Source: Coffea arabica (Eukaryota > Streptophyta > Magnoliopsida > Gentianales > Rubiaceae). From it: a stretch of 64,000 nt of DNA. Positions 23,589 to 34,923 of this stretch are shown piece by piece. The stretch covers positions 3,658,001-3,722,000 of the forward strand of contig NC_092329.1 of assembly GCF_036785885.1 (NCBI RefSeq), written 5' to 3'. Numbering within the stretch: position 1 is the stretch's first letter; the number at the start of each line of letters is the position of its first letter. The position numbers were made by a program, and so were the translations under genes. The notes below the pieces were generated by a model. It was given only the letters and a program-made list of their open reading frames with translations, was not told the origin of the DNA and did no database searches.

Positions 23589-26500
23589 ACTTAAATCAAT
23601 AAACTACACTCCTTATATTATTTAAAGTACCCGCCCTTGTAGAATCTATAAATTCTTGGGTCTCGATAATCTATTGTAGAATCTATCATATTTTATAGGG
23701 AAAGGAGCCTTTTTTTTATTACAATGATATTATTTTTATAATCTAATATATCATATTCTATAAGGAGGGGAGTCTCATGATAACATTTCTATAACATAAT
23801 ATATTCTATTTTATAGGGAGGGAGAGTCTAAAGGGGCTATGTAAGGGAAGAAAAGCTTTACGATAATATTTATATAATCTAATGTATCCTATTTTGCAAG
23901 GAGAGAAATCTAAAAAATCTATATAAGGAATTAGCAAATATACAAATTTGACTAGATCAAAAGAATAAGGTTTGAACCCTAACTTACAGTTCAAAATTTA
24001 GTGGTTAAAAAACTATTATGAGAAGAAAATGTCCATGTCTGGTGTCTATCCATATGGCTAATTCTTTAAATATTATCCAAAAAAATAAAAAATCGCATAA
24101 ATGCTTTTTAGATAAAGCCATGTTCTAAATATATGCCTGTGGTGCTGGCAGGCAAAAAATTTTTTTTTTTTTAATTTAGAGCGCTATTGTGCACGACAGC
24201 ATCTTGAAATTTTTTAATACCAAACTAACTAACCTCAAATGTCGCTCCATGCCATTTAGGAGACGACTGTCAATTGATGAATTCGAGGGATGCTCATTCG
24301 AATTGCTACGTGCTTTTTATGACTCGTCGAGAATCTCTAGCCTGTCTTCTCATGTTATAATAAGGAGTATATTGTTTAAGGTGCCTCTCGAAAACCACTA
24401 TTTTATCACATTTGATTTTAAAAATAAATTATCGACACCAAAATTATAAGCTCCAGAATAGACTATTAATTGGTCCCAATAGTTAACATTGCAAATTTTC
24501 TCAAGATTTTAGTGTGAGGTTTTTTTCTTAGGTAAAACACTAAGACCTTAATTGATTATCCCGTTCATTCCATTTCTCTCATATTAGTAGTTTGACATCA
24601 AGAAATGAATAAAAAATAAATCAACTTCATAAAATGAATATAATTGGATGGATTGAAGACCAATTCCGATTTCCTCACGAAAAGCTAAAACGGGAAAAGA
24701 AAAAGAAAATTATTTTTTTTGGCAAATTTCTACCAATAATGCTCATTTCAAAAAATATCACATTTTTTTGTGTTTTGTGGGAACCTCTTCCTGGTCGCTA
24801 CATGTCTAAAATGCGGTGACCATGAAACATTATTTGCTTTTTCTTTTTTTTTTGTTATGTATCAAACTACTGTAAAAAAATTTTTACTGGAATTTGTTAG
24901 AATATTTTACAACCTTTTTCCGAAATTTTTTCGCTTTTACATGTAATTTGTTAAGTCACTTGCTACTAGGGACTTGATATCAATTCAATATCTATAAATA
25001 GAGATATGATCATACTACAGACATTAATTAATGAATAGTATTTATTTCAATATTTATGGATATTATTTATAAGACTTTAATAATTAATGTCTAATTATAA
25101 CTGTCCAATTATAATGTCCAATTTTTTAAAACAATTGTTTTCTCTTCCGTCTGAATTTCTATTTCATTTGTCAACAAAGGCGCGTGAAGGGAGGAAGATA
25201 AATGCAAATTCAATTTTATATTCTCCTAAACACCATTTATAAATATGTCTTTCCCTTGTTCCCGTCCAAAGTCAATTCATGTCAAAATTGTCAATATAGA
25301 ATGGATTCCATGGAAATGTTCAACCCTATTTGGTTTGGATTACTCTTGCCCCACCCATTTATCAATAATCCTCTTTCAACCTAGCTAACATAGTCCCCAT
25401 AAAAAAGAAATATTCAACATGGCAGCACGTAATTTTAAAAAAAAAATCCAAGATGCTGTTGTGTTGAAAAAAAAAATCAGTGCGGCAAAGCATATATTTA
25501 GCTAGTGCCATAGGTTTCTTTTACAACAATCGTAGAGCTATCAAGCAAGACATGATTTCTTTTGCAAATCAACTACCCGTTGCAGTACAGTATTCGGATT
25601 ATGTAACTTCTTTTGAAGATAAAAAACGCACAAAGATACTGTGTTTGGTATTTGGTGGCAGTTGTTAGGTATTATGCAAAAACTTTCAAACTGGGGGTTC
25701 TATTATATGCAAGGTTTTTTGATTGATTGAAAAAGCAAATTAAGGGGGGTCGATCTATAAATTTTGATATTTATCTATTTTTTTATTTTTATCTAATTTT
25801 TTCTGAGATTTTCTTGTATTTTCATCTGCCTCTATTAATTTCATTTTTATGTTTTTGTTTTGAATGCATTAGAAAATCTTTTTTATTTGTTAGCTCAACA
25901 CTTTGATTGTCTTGTCTAATGCCTTTGTTGAATTTGTTTTCATTCTGATAGCTAAAAAGAAAAATTCATTTGCAGTTTGAACAGAAAGAAAGCAAAGAGA
26001 TGAAAAGGAAAGAGCACCCAAAGGAGAATGCTAGTGAAACAGTATCCGAAAACGCAAATGAAGAATTTGTAAAAATCTCCATTATCCCGAAACCAAACCA
26101 GAGACACAAATGAAATATTTGTAAAAATCTTTAAGTACTTTCACTTTTGCAGGCTCGGACTACCTTAAATGGTCATAGGAGACTTTATTGTAGGATGATA
26201 GTTGGTTATTACTAGTTCTCATAATTGATGATTTCTTATGATTTGTTAAATCATTATCGAAGAATCTGTAAAAAGTTAAGTACTTTCACCTGTGCAGGCT
26301 CGGACTACCTAAAATGGTCATGGGAGACTTTATTGTAGGATGATGACTTGGATTATTACTGATTCTCATAGTTGATGATTTCTTAGTATCTGAATCAAAC
26401 TAAAGACATAGACGTTGGTAATCAAGAATTCTGTCCTTTCCTTTTGTTGGCTGGATTGAAGATTCTTCTTGAGTCTTGATAATGATCTCTTATTCTCTTT

Positions 26501-27429
26501 GGAGGTTTGTGATGCCTAGTGAAAGAGCTAACGTCATGCATATGTCTAGTGAAAACTTCAAAAGAAAAAGTTAACATGAGAAAAAAATATGAAAACTCGT
26601 ACTAGATTAGGGGTAAAAGTATACTTAACGAATGTTTAATAGATATTGTGCACTTAATCTGTCTAATTTAATTATCTAAAAAAGTGTACTTAATTTCTTA
26701 CCCTTTCTTATATTTTTGACTTTTTTCTAATTAAAATTTTATTTCTCTAAAAAACTAACATAAAATGTTCGTCCTTTTTTTTTTTATTGAGCCAACATTA
26801 AATGTCGGTCTTAATTGATGTTAAATTGAGCACCAGTTAAATAAATTCTTTTAGTTATCATTCTTGGTATTCAATATCTAATTTTAATGTGTAAGTGATG
26901 GGGATGCAAGTTGCAAAATTCACGGTTTATTTGTAATGGTAATCTTTGCTTGGCTAGAGCAAGAAAACGATCAAAGTAACGCTTTCTCTATGTCACATGC
27001 TAAAAATGAACTTTTATCTATACAGTAGTAAAATTGTAACACATAGCTTGTTTGTAATTTTCTTGGAAAGCAGTCAATTATTTATTTTTCTTTTTAGTTT
27101 TTACGAAAGCAATAGATAGTCAACCACTTTGTCCAGAAGTGTTGAAAAATAATTTGAAGGGTAAACTTTATGGAGAAATCAAACTTGTTTTTTTTTTTTT
27201 ACTTCGTAAGGATTTGGAAAAAAAAAATCGATTCAGTAAATTGGTTTCCTTCGATTTTTTTGGATTTGCATTTCGTTTTATATTTCAGAAGAGAACCCGA
27301 AGACAATAATATAGGCCACAAAGCTAACAAGATAACTGGTACAGTCGATTGGTTCTTTTGATTATCTACAATAGTGCTTAGTTCATTTATTCAAATAGTA
27401 TAATAGAAAGCTTATTGATCTAATTTCAA
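23589..27429. other. Repeat-rich intergenic DNA without a recognised gene
   Basis: About 23670-23925 contains three or four imperfect ~75-bp tandem copies with the core ataatctaatatatc plus a tataaggaggg-like block. 26121-26267 and 26268-26395 are a tandem duplication of about 147 bp with the shared block gcaggctcggactacc. Elsewhere the DNA is AT-rich with homopolymer runs. Open frames such as 24189-24449 have no recognisable domain. Confidence 0.5.
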
Positions 27430-27438
27430 TATTATAAA

Positions 27439-28147
27439 GGGAAAATGACCTGTTTCATTCTTCACATTTCGCAAATATATTCTTTTCATCTCTCACTTTT
27501 AAAATGAAGCAAATTTGTCCCTGACATTTAAAAATTGAAGTTATTACATCCCTGAACCTAATTTTCAATTTGAATCGAACCATTCAATAACCCAGTAATA
27601 AATTTCGGAAGTAGAATTGATAGATCATTCGGTCAATTTCATCATATTCACATGACATTTATTCAACCAAAAAAATAAAAATTATAACATAAAAGGTCAT
27701 TCTTTGTCTTGGAATAGTAGAGTTTTTTATTGGATAAATCTTTTCATATACCGTTAGTATATTCGCTTGTGAATCTAAATGTGTGTCATAAATATAAAAT
27801 TTGGTGTTTAAATTTAAATTGAAATGATATGATGGTACATAAAACTGTCAGTGTATACAATGATAATTTAGAAAAGATTAATCTTTCTTTTTTATGTTAT
27901 AATTTTTTATTTTTGGGTTCATTAAATTTTACATGAATATCAAGTTGAGTTAGCCAAGTGATCTACCAATTACACCCCCAAAATTTGTAATCAGGTTGAT
28001 TGGTGGTTTGATTCAGATTGAAATTTGGGTTCAGGGATGTAAGAACTTCAGATTTTAAATGTCAAGGACGAAATTGTTTCGTTTTAAAAGTAAGGGACGA
28101 AAAGAATATTTTTGTGAAATGTGAAGGATGAAACCGATCATTTTACC
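27439..28147. mobile_element. Mutator-type MITE with 9-bp TSD
   Basis: This 709-bp element has long terminal inverted repeats of roughly 150 bp. The left arm starts gggaaaatgacctg; the reverse complement of the right end starts ggtaaaatgatcgg, and both continue through similar sequence to a block with acatccctgaacc. It is flanked by perfect 9-bp direct repeats tattataaa (27430-27438 and 28148-28156). Long TIRs with a 9-bp target duplication are the hallmark of Mutator-like elements. There is no coding capacity, so it depends on a transposase elsewhere. Confidence 0.88.
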
Positions 28148-28156
28148 TATTATAAA

Positions 28157-28766
28157 ATGTGGAGAACATATAGACATTAAAAAATTACTAATAGAATAAG
28201 CAGCATATGCACAGATGGAACGTGTAACAGAAATTCTGCATCAGATGCTCATCTGGATTCCTGCTTCTGTGCTTCGCAGCATGGGAATATCCGAACATGG
28301 GAGCAAGTAGCAACTGCAAAGTTATGCCTTCACTTTGTATAATTTTTTGTTGCCTTTCTTTTTTTTTTTTGGGTCCAATATTTAGAAAACTAGAAGAAGA
28401 AAGAGCAAAAGTAGTCTTCTACCAGAACATAAAACTTCAAGCTTTTAATGGCATTTTATAGCACGTTTTTATTTCTGGTACTAAAATGAACCCTTTATGC
28501 AGACCATATCAGGCGCGGGCTATGAGTTGAAAAATTCGTAAAACAAGGGGTATTAGTTACAAAAACTTTTCAAAATTATAAACCATGATTTTTTTAACCA
28601 ACTAGGAAATTTTCCATAATAGGTTAGATTAGGTTATAGAAATTCTATCGTTGCGACAAAAAAAAAATTCCTATACGAGTGGTCGCACGGTACTGAGGGA
28701 CAGAATTTCTGAACTTCAACTCTTTATGCTACTATTAAATTTTTAGATGGCATTCCACACCAACAA
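28157..28766. other. Intergenic DNA upstream of tRNA genes
   Basis: AT-rich sequence without a recognised gene. It includes short T and A runs and probably the upstream region of the tRNA-iMet gene. Confidence 0.4.
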
Positions 28767-28838
28767 ATCAGAGTGGCGCAGCGGAAGCGTGGTGGGCCCA
28801 TAATCCACAGGTCCCAGGATCGAAACCTGGCTCTGATA
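28767..28838 (+). tRNA. tRNA-iMet (CAT), initiator
   Basis: A 72-nt cloverleaf: acceptor arms ATCAGAG and CTCTGAT with discriminator A, D-arm GCGCAGCGGAAGCGT, anticodon loop CCCATAA with anticodon CAT, and T-arm CCAGG-ATCGAAA-CCTGG. The acceptor A1 and the ATCGAAA T-loop without the usual TTC mark it as the plant initiator tRNA rather than the elongator. The anticodon stem reads GTGGG/TCCAC, so the pair next to the loop is G-U. The normal initiator has three G-C pairs there, so one is altered. No intron is present. Confidence 0.93.
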
Positions 28839-28938
28839 TGAAGAGTAGCTTCCGATTTTCCACTTGTTGGATACGTTTTCTTTTTCTCTATTTTATATTA
28901 GTTTTTATTATGCATAATAAAAACGACGTTGATCACCG

Positions 28939-29011
28939 GGGGATGTAGCTCAAATGGTAGAGCGCTCGCTTTGCATGCGAGAGGCACGGGGTTCGATCCC
29001 CCGCATCTCCA
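28939..29011 (+). tRNA. tRNA-Ala (TGC)
   Basis: A 73-nt cloverleaf: acceptor GGGGATG pairing with CATCTCC (one G-U), D-arm region GCTCAAATGGTAGAGC, anticodon loop TTTGCAT with anticodon TGC, T-loop TTCGATC and discriminator A. It lies 100 bp downstream of tRNA-iMet on the same strand; each has its own internal promoter boxes. No intron is present. Confidence 0.95.
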
Positions 29012-29019
29012 TTTCCAAC

Positions 29020-29158
29020 TCCTCCTTTTTCTTTTTCCCAGCGCTTTCTGTCTTTAAACGTCAGTTATTCTCCTTTTTCTTTTTCTCAGAGCTTTTTCCT
29101 TTTTAAAGGTCAGTTATTTTCTTTTTCCAGCGCTTTTTCTTTTTAAACGTCAGTTATT
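29020..29158 (+). repeat. Three-copy ~48-bp tandem repeat upstream of the lumen protein gene
   Basis: Three imperfect copies (29020-29068, 29069-29117 and 29118-29158) share a pyrimidine-rich ctttttcttttt part followed by aaacgtcagttatt. The array ends 35 bp before the start codon of the lumen protein gene and may form part of its promoter or 5' UTR. Confidence 0.7.
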
Positions 29159-29193
29159 TCGTTGGATGGAGCCAATTTCAACCAACGGCCAAA

Positions 29194-30968
29194 ATGCCAC
29201 CGCCAGCACCACCAACTCATTCTCCAGTTATCCCTAGCACCACCCTCGCCGCCCCATTCCTTCCAAAATCACCCGCGCCAGTCTCACCACTTCACCTCTC
29301 CCCCACCCCGTCCCCTCATGAAACCATCGCAGTCTCACGCCGACGCGCAGCCTTTTTGCTCTCAATTTTAACTGTCCCTCCTCTACTTCTTTCAGTGCAT
29401 GAACCACCCACAGCTTCCGCATTCTCCCTCGGCATCTGTAAGCTACCTGCTATTCCTGAATCTCCTCCACTCTTTTGCTTTTTTCATTGTCAATTCTTTT
29501 GTCAAAGTGATTATGAATTTCGTGGGTAGGTATTGATTATGAATTTCTCCCTACTACAATTAATGAATGTCTCAGCAGGACCGAAGAATTGGCTGAAAGA
29601 ACAAAAGAAGAAGTCGTCCAAATTCCTGTTAGCTCCGGTTGATGCTTCTCGGAACATCCTCCGCTCTGCCTATCTTCTAATGAGTACATATTCCTCTCCC
29701 TTTTTCGCTGTTTCTGCAATTATTCCTTCTGTTTTATTTACTAATATGCCAGTCTAATTGGATTTTTGTTTGTTTTTGTTGTGGGGTTAGCTAAGGGTGA
29801 AACGGAGTATGAGGAGAATGACTTGGAAGAAGTTAAAAAGTTGGTGACATCTGCTACTAGAGATTGTGTGGCTGAACAAAGGAATTCATTTGTGGCTTTC
29901 CAAGCTAAGACTGGAGTAGAGGTTAATTTCTCTTATTTACTGATTTACGTATTGATATCTTTTGCAGTAGTTACCTTCTTAATTTTTTGAATTTAAGTAT
30001 AAATTACTACTTGAAATTGGATAAGCATTATCCTCCTCTTTTAAATAGTACTATAGCATTTGACAAATTGTAGAAGCTTGGTTGGGTAAATGTGGAGTAT
30101 CCACCTTAGAAAATCGAGGCAAAAATAGAATATGAGAATGGCAATGAATAGGTCTATATTTTGCATATTAAATCAGATGCTAACTGGAGCTGTCTAAACC
30201 TCAGGTCTGCACCTTCCGGTTAATTGTGAAAAATGCATCTTCTTTGCTTGATGATAAAGATCCCACAAAGTTAGAAGCTGAATCCAAGCTCACTGATCTG
30301 ATAAGGTACCAAATTCATAGTATTTTTTGTCAAATTTTGCTGAAAATTTACATGTTACAATCTGTTCACATTTTGACATGGTCATGGATGACTTGTGAAG
30401 GTCATTAGTTTATGTTTCTTCAATTTAGGTTGGTCAGCTGAAAATCTCTTTTCATAGCTGGCTAATTGAGCCTCAGACTTGTGCATAGCATTGAATTCAC
30501 AATTTAGTTGTCCAAAATTTCAGTTCTTTATATCTCCTACCTGTTTGACGACTAGTGGAGACATTTCTGCAATTACAAGGTGATGGGGATTAGGGTCTGT
30601 CCAAATGAGATGAATCGTGCATCTTTCAGTTAGTCATATTTAGACTGCTAGAAATGAATGCAACCTAATGAAACCATATCTTCTCAGAATCCCTCCAGCT
30701 AAATTTGTCAATGATATTTTCTTTGCTTAACAACTGTAGATCGTTTACTTCTCTCAGTGATATGACCAATGAAATAGATGGTCAAGCTGCTTCAAACAGG
30801 TATTGTAATATGAACTTTATGAATTTCCAGCATTTTAAAACTTGTGTCTTGACCAATGCTTTCTGCTTCACCCATTTCTGCAGGCAAAGAGTTGCAAATG
30901 CTCTTATGGATGCATTATATTCCCTTGACAACTTTGAGCAGGGAATCAAAGATTGCCTTGAAATTTAA
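29194..30968 (+). CDS. MPH2: Thylakoid lumen protein, MPH2/TLP16.5-like (PSII maintenance)
   Basis: Six exons: 29194-29437, 29576-29683, 29791-29921, 30205-30305, 30740-30799 and 30884-30968; 729 nt, 242 aa, all borders GT-AG. The N-terminus is a Pro/Ser/Thr-rich chloroplast transit peptide. A second lumen-targeting signal follows at about residues 49-75: a twin-Arg motif SRRRA, a hydrophobic stretch LLSILTVPPLLL and a TASA cleavage site before FSLGISGPKNW. This points to import into the thylakoid lumen by the Tat pathway. The mature part is helical and ends DNFEQGIKDCLEI. The match to the Arabidopsis MPH2/TLP16.5 family, which supports photosystem II repair under high light, is from memory of the family. 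The family is fairly sure; the exact orthology less so. Confidence 0.82.
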
Positions 30969-31924
30969 TGTTCAGATACTGGATTCTGAAAAGAAAAAAG
31001 AGCAAGAAAGATTTTAACGGTGAATCGCTTATTAAATATATTGCAAAGAGGAGGTCCAAGAATGTCATCGTTGAAAGTTGGGGCTGTTTTTTATTAGTTC
31101 AATTTCGTGTTTCTTTATTTACATCATGGTTGAAAGTTGGGACTGTTTTTTATTAGTTCAATTTTGTCTTTCTTTATTTATGTTCTCATTTTGTGACAAT
31201 ATGTATATTATTCAAGCCAAAATCTTAGTGCAAACTGAAATGGTTCAAAAACATAGACTGGCTTATGCCCCTTAGCTTATGAGCATCTGACAGGTAATTT
31301 AGTAAATGCATTGCTTCATTAACGTATTTACTTTGGAATACCTACTTTTACCTACTAACCTCTTAACAGCTAATGTGTGTAAAAATGTGTTATTATTTGA
31401 TGTTATCTGACCAAAAAAATTATACTGAATAGAAACTGACTTCAAATGTTACAAATATGGTTTTTCTTTTTTATTTTTTCATCATATACCTGCACACAAG
31501 TTGACTGCTTTCATTTTTCTTTGCTGTTGAGAAAGAATTTAAGATGGTCAGGTTGGCAGAGAACGTAATCTGACATGTTATAGAAGTCCAACCAATAATA
31601 AAGATGCCATGTGGTTTCCTAAGTGATCTTTGCTATGTTGTCAAGAACTCCGCAGGTAATTTATACATTCAAAGAATGCAATCGGACTGGTTGTGTTGTC
31701 ATCGTCTCCTTTACCTCAGCCTCCCAAAGGAACAGATAATTGATTGGAAATTACCATAATTTGTAGAACTATATCATTATTTTGTCACTGGAATGCAGTT
31801 TGCACTGCTATACTCCTGGGAACAGTAAAAAACGATTGCGCTTGAACCTGTATCTATATACTGAAAGTTAGGCTAGTATAAATCTTAATAGTTGGACTTG
31901 GTTCATTGAATAGTTGGACTTGGT
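30969..31924. other. Intergenic DNA between the lumen protein and methyltransferase genes
   Basis: The 3' ends of two convergent genes face each other here. 31070-31128 and 31129-31187 are a tandem duplication of about 59 bp containing ctgttttttattagttcaat. A 24-bp tandem duplication at about 31891-31936 (gttggacttggttcattgaa) overlaps the stop codon of the minus-strand gene. No further gene is seen. Confidence 0.5.
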
Positions 31925-33539
31925 TCATTGAATAGTTTGATTGGGTAAGCCAGAGGCTTGGACCAAATATAGCCGACAGCATGGTGTTCCATCATCTGGG
32001 TGAGTTTGAAGAGATCTGGGCAAGGCTCGCAATTTGTTGAACAAGTTTAATGGATCATGCAACAGGCCGAAGTGTGCATCTGGATCACCAATTTGAGAGA
32101 GCTTAACATCAGAGAAACCAAGAGATGGCAGCAATTGTTCCGGCCAATCACAATAGAAACGGAAGACAGAGCCGCACAACGTGGTTGATTGCTTGTTCAT
32201 GAAGTCTGCTAGTAGGACTGTTTGCGTGAGATTGCAATTCTCTGCAATGATCTTCAGTACTTCAACGGCGTCAGAGTGTGTTAGATAGTACAGAATACCT
32301 TCTAATACCCACACTGTATTCTTCCTGGGTTCAAATCCCACTTTCTGAAGCTTTTGTAGCCAGTCATTTTCACTAATATCAGCTGGCACTCTGTTTAATG
32401 ATTTTGCTGTCAATAATGGATTCTGATTTTCAGTTGAATCTGCTGCTGCTTGTAGTATAGTGGTTTTTGTTTGCAGGACCTCAGGGAAATCAACCTCAAA
32501 AATACTGCTTTCTTTCAAGCAACTCAAGCGATAGGCCCTTGTATCCATACCTGCAGGGTAAGCAGAAAATTTTGACTGGCTTAGAAAGTATCAAGAGAAG
32601 CGCCTGATACAGGGACGATGCCATTTAATCTTTCCTCTAACTGCACGTGATTTGCAAAAGTTTAATCTGGGCAGATATTGTACTTGTTGGAGAAAAGAGT
32701 TGCTGGAAAATATGTAACATTTTGCAAAATAAACATTGTTTTTTATTTGAGTAACATTGTGAAAGGTTTGGTTCTGTAGGAACTGGACTCTGAATCCCTT
32801 GTCTGAAGCATTACGAGTTCTTGATTTAATAGGTACCGCATACTATAAGACTATCTTGCATTTCCCCTTCCCCTGAAAAGCAAATCAAATGAATTAACCA
32901 TGATTATTAACGTGCTCGCTCGGATCCTCTGTATCTAACCAAACCAATAGATCGTCTATGAAATATGCATTTGCTATCCATCAATTCGCTTAAATGAATT
33001 TGATGCTTCAACTCAATTGTTACTAACTAGCTTTGGTTGTAATGCTTCGCATCTTCCATAGGTGCAAGAAGAAACAAGTTGATTTTTTTTTTTTAATTCC
33101 CATCTGACACTAAAAGTGAAAGTGCAAATGCAGCAGGTTAGTGAAGGGGTTCACCTGCACCAAGGAGGACAATCTGCGCTGCTCCACCACCAAAGGAATT
33201 GAGAGCTGCTTCAATTTTTGAATCAAACCAGAGGGTCCTAACAGCAAGAATAACTCCAGATACTTCTCTGGCATTGTTGAGGCGATCTTTCTTGATCTTT
33301 TCATGAGCAGTCCTCAAGCTTGTCTCTCCAGCTAGCAATTCAGCTAGTGGATCATGGACGGCATGCTTCCACAACGCTCTTCCAGCTGCAGTCTGACACG
33401 CTGATTGACGGGTGGCATCCCAGTCATTTTGTATCGCTCTGTGGATTTCTTGAATGGCGTCAGTGTACGACAAGTCAGGTAGTTCCATTTGTGGCCAGGA
33501 CTGGACGTCATTTGATCGGCCGATCTCTTGATCGGCCAT
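31925..33539 (-). CDS. S-adenosylmethionine-dependent methyltransferase, leucine carboxyl methyltransferase family
   Basis: Two exons, 33539-33155 and 32550-31925, together 1,011 nt coding 336 aa; the splice borders are GT-AG. The ATG at 33539 starts MADQEIGRSND; another in-frame ATG at 33551 would add four residues. The SAM-binding loop spans the intron: IVLLGAGMDTRAYRL, typical of the LCMT/YktD-like family. Further family motifs are IFEVDFPEVLQ (acidic strand after the loop), VWVLEGILYYL and VLLADFMN. The substrate is unknown; plant members are annotated only as putative SAM-dependent methyltransferases. No transit peptide or membrane segment is obvious. A broken copy of the central exon 2 lies at 11471-11705. 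The stop codon sits inside a 24-bp tandem duplication. Confidence 0.88.
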
Positions 33540-33551
33540 TTTTCTTTGCAA

Positions 33552-34719
33552 TGCTGAGCTTTAGGGACTAATAGAGGAGAGCGAATGAAGAGATAGGCCA
33601 TGAAATATATAGCACATTAGTGCAAGAGGAATGCTTAGGTAGAAGGAATTTGATTCTAAGGGATAAGGAAAGAGAGCCACACACAACCGACGTCTGAGAA
33701 AAAGCTCAATCGTATCCAGCGTCTTTGCCTAAAAGAAAAGGAAGGTAACGAAAGAGTCCACGACTACCCACCTTTTCATATGCCCATGTTGTTTCTCCTC
33801 CCTTTTTTTTTTTTTTTTTTTTAACTCCAAAGCCCTCCTCTTCCTCTCCCTCTCTGTGTAAACTGTCCTTCTACCAAGTTGCAAAAAGGCAGCAGAAATT
33901 GGTTCCCACCAACAATGACTTCTTCTCAAAATTGGGTGGTTCCAGAACTCAAAAAAAGTAATCTGTCCCTCTAGGTTCTCGTTTGTCCTTTAGTCTAGCA
34001 TGGTTGCAATCAACCATCTTTCCAATATTGTTGTTAGTCGTACGTCGACTTTGGTGCACCGAGATAAATGGTTTTTTGTGGTTAAAATTAAAAAACATTT
34101 TGCATTTAGTTGCCCGTAGTTTCCTATATATCTCACTGTATAGTGCCTTTTATCATGTGGTAGCCAGCTCCTAAATCCAAACAGATTTGATATGTAACAG
34201 AAGGGAAGGAGATGCGAGAAGGAGAAACGAAACGGCAGTCCCAGAATCCCAGGAGATGCTTCATTGCTGAATTCTGAGGTTTTGGACCATTGGGGTTGCT
34301 AGGTGTGCGTTCAAGTTAGTTTACTGATAATCTGATGCGATAACGTGGTGGAAGTTTGGACTCTTCCTGGGACTTGGGATCATCTGGAGCTAGTTGAAAA
34401 CGATGTACCAACAAATAAAAGGGAATTATACTTCTCTTTCCCTTTCGGTTTTTTCATTTTTGGCCTCAAATTAGAATACTTGTGGTTGAGAAGTTAGCAT
34501 CCTGGAATCCAGTATGCTCCAAAATTGTTTGGGAATTTTTCCCTTTCTTCTAGTCCTTTCTTTTTTCCTTTTTCTTTTTTTTTTTATGTCAAATTGGGAC
34601 GGTTGAGTTGAGGCCTGAGGGACGTTTGCTTGCTTTCAATTTGAAAACATATAACACATTCTTTGGGAAACCCAAAAACAAAAGGTGCGGTGCACATCAA
34701 GCCAATTCGACACAAGTGC
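33552..34719. other. Intergenic DNA upstream of the methyltransferase gene
   Basis: Presumed promoter of the methyltransferase gene and spacer DNA. It holds a T run of about 22 bases near 33800 and polypyrimidine patches. No gene is recognised. Confidence 0.4.
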
Positions 34720-34923
34720 AAAGAAGAGAAATCCGACACGCGTGAATGGTCCAGCGGTAGCGCCTCTCACCGGCAGGGACGGAGCCAGAAATTTATTTTT
34801 GGGGGGGCTGAAGTGTATTAAAATTTTTTTTTGTGACGAAATAAATATATTTAATAAGTAAAATTTAGAATCAATAATTATAAAAATAATAAAAACATAT
34901 AATTATACATACCCAAAAATTTG

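Noticed and set aside
29020-29158. CRISPR-like array
   Set aside because: Copies are adjacent without spacers and the sequence is plant nuclear DNA.
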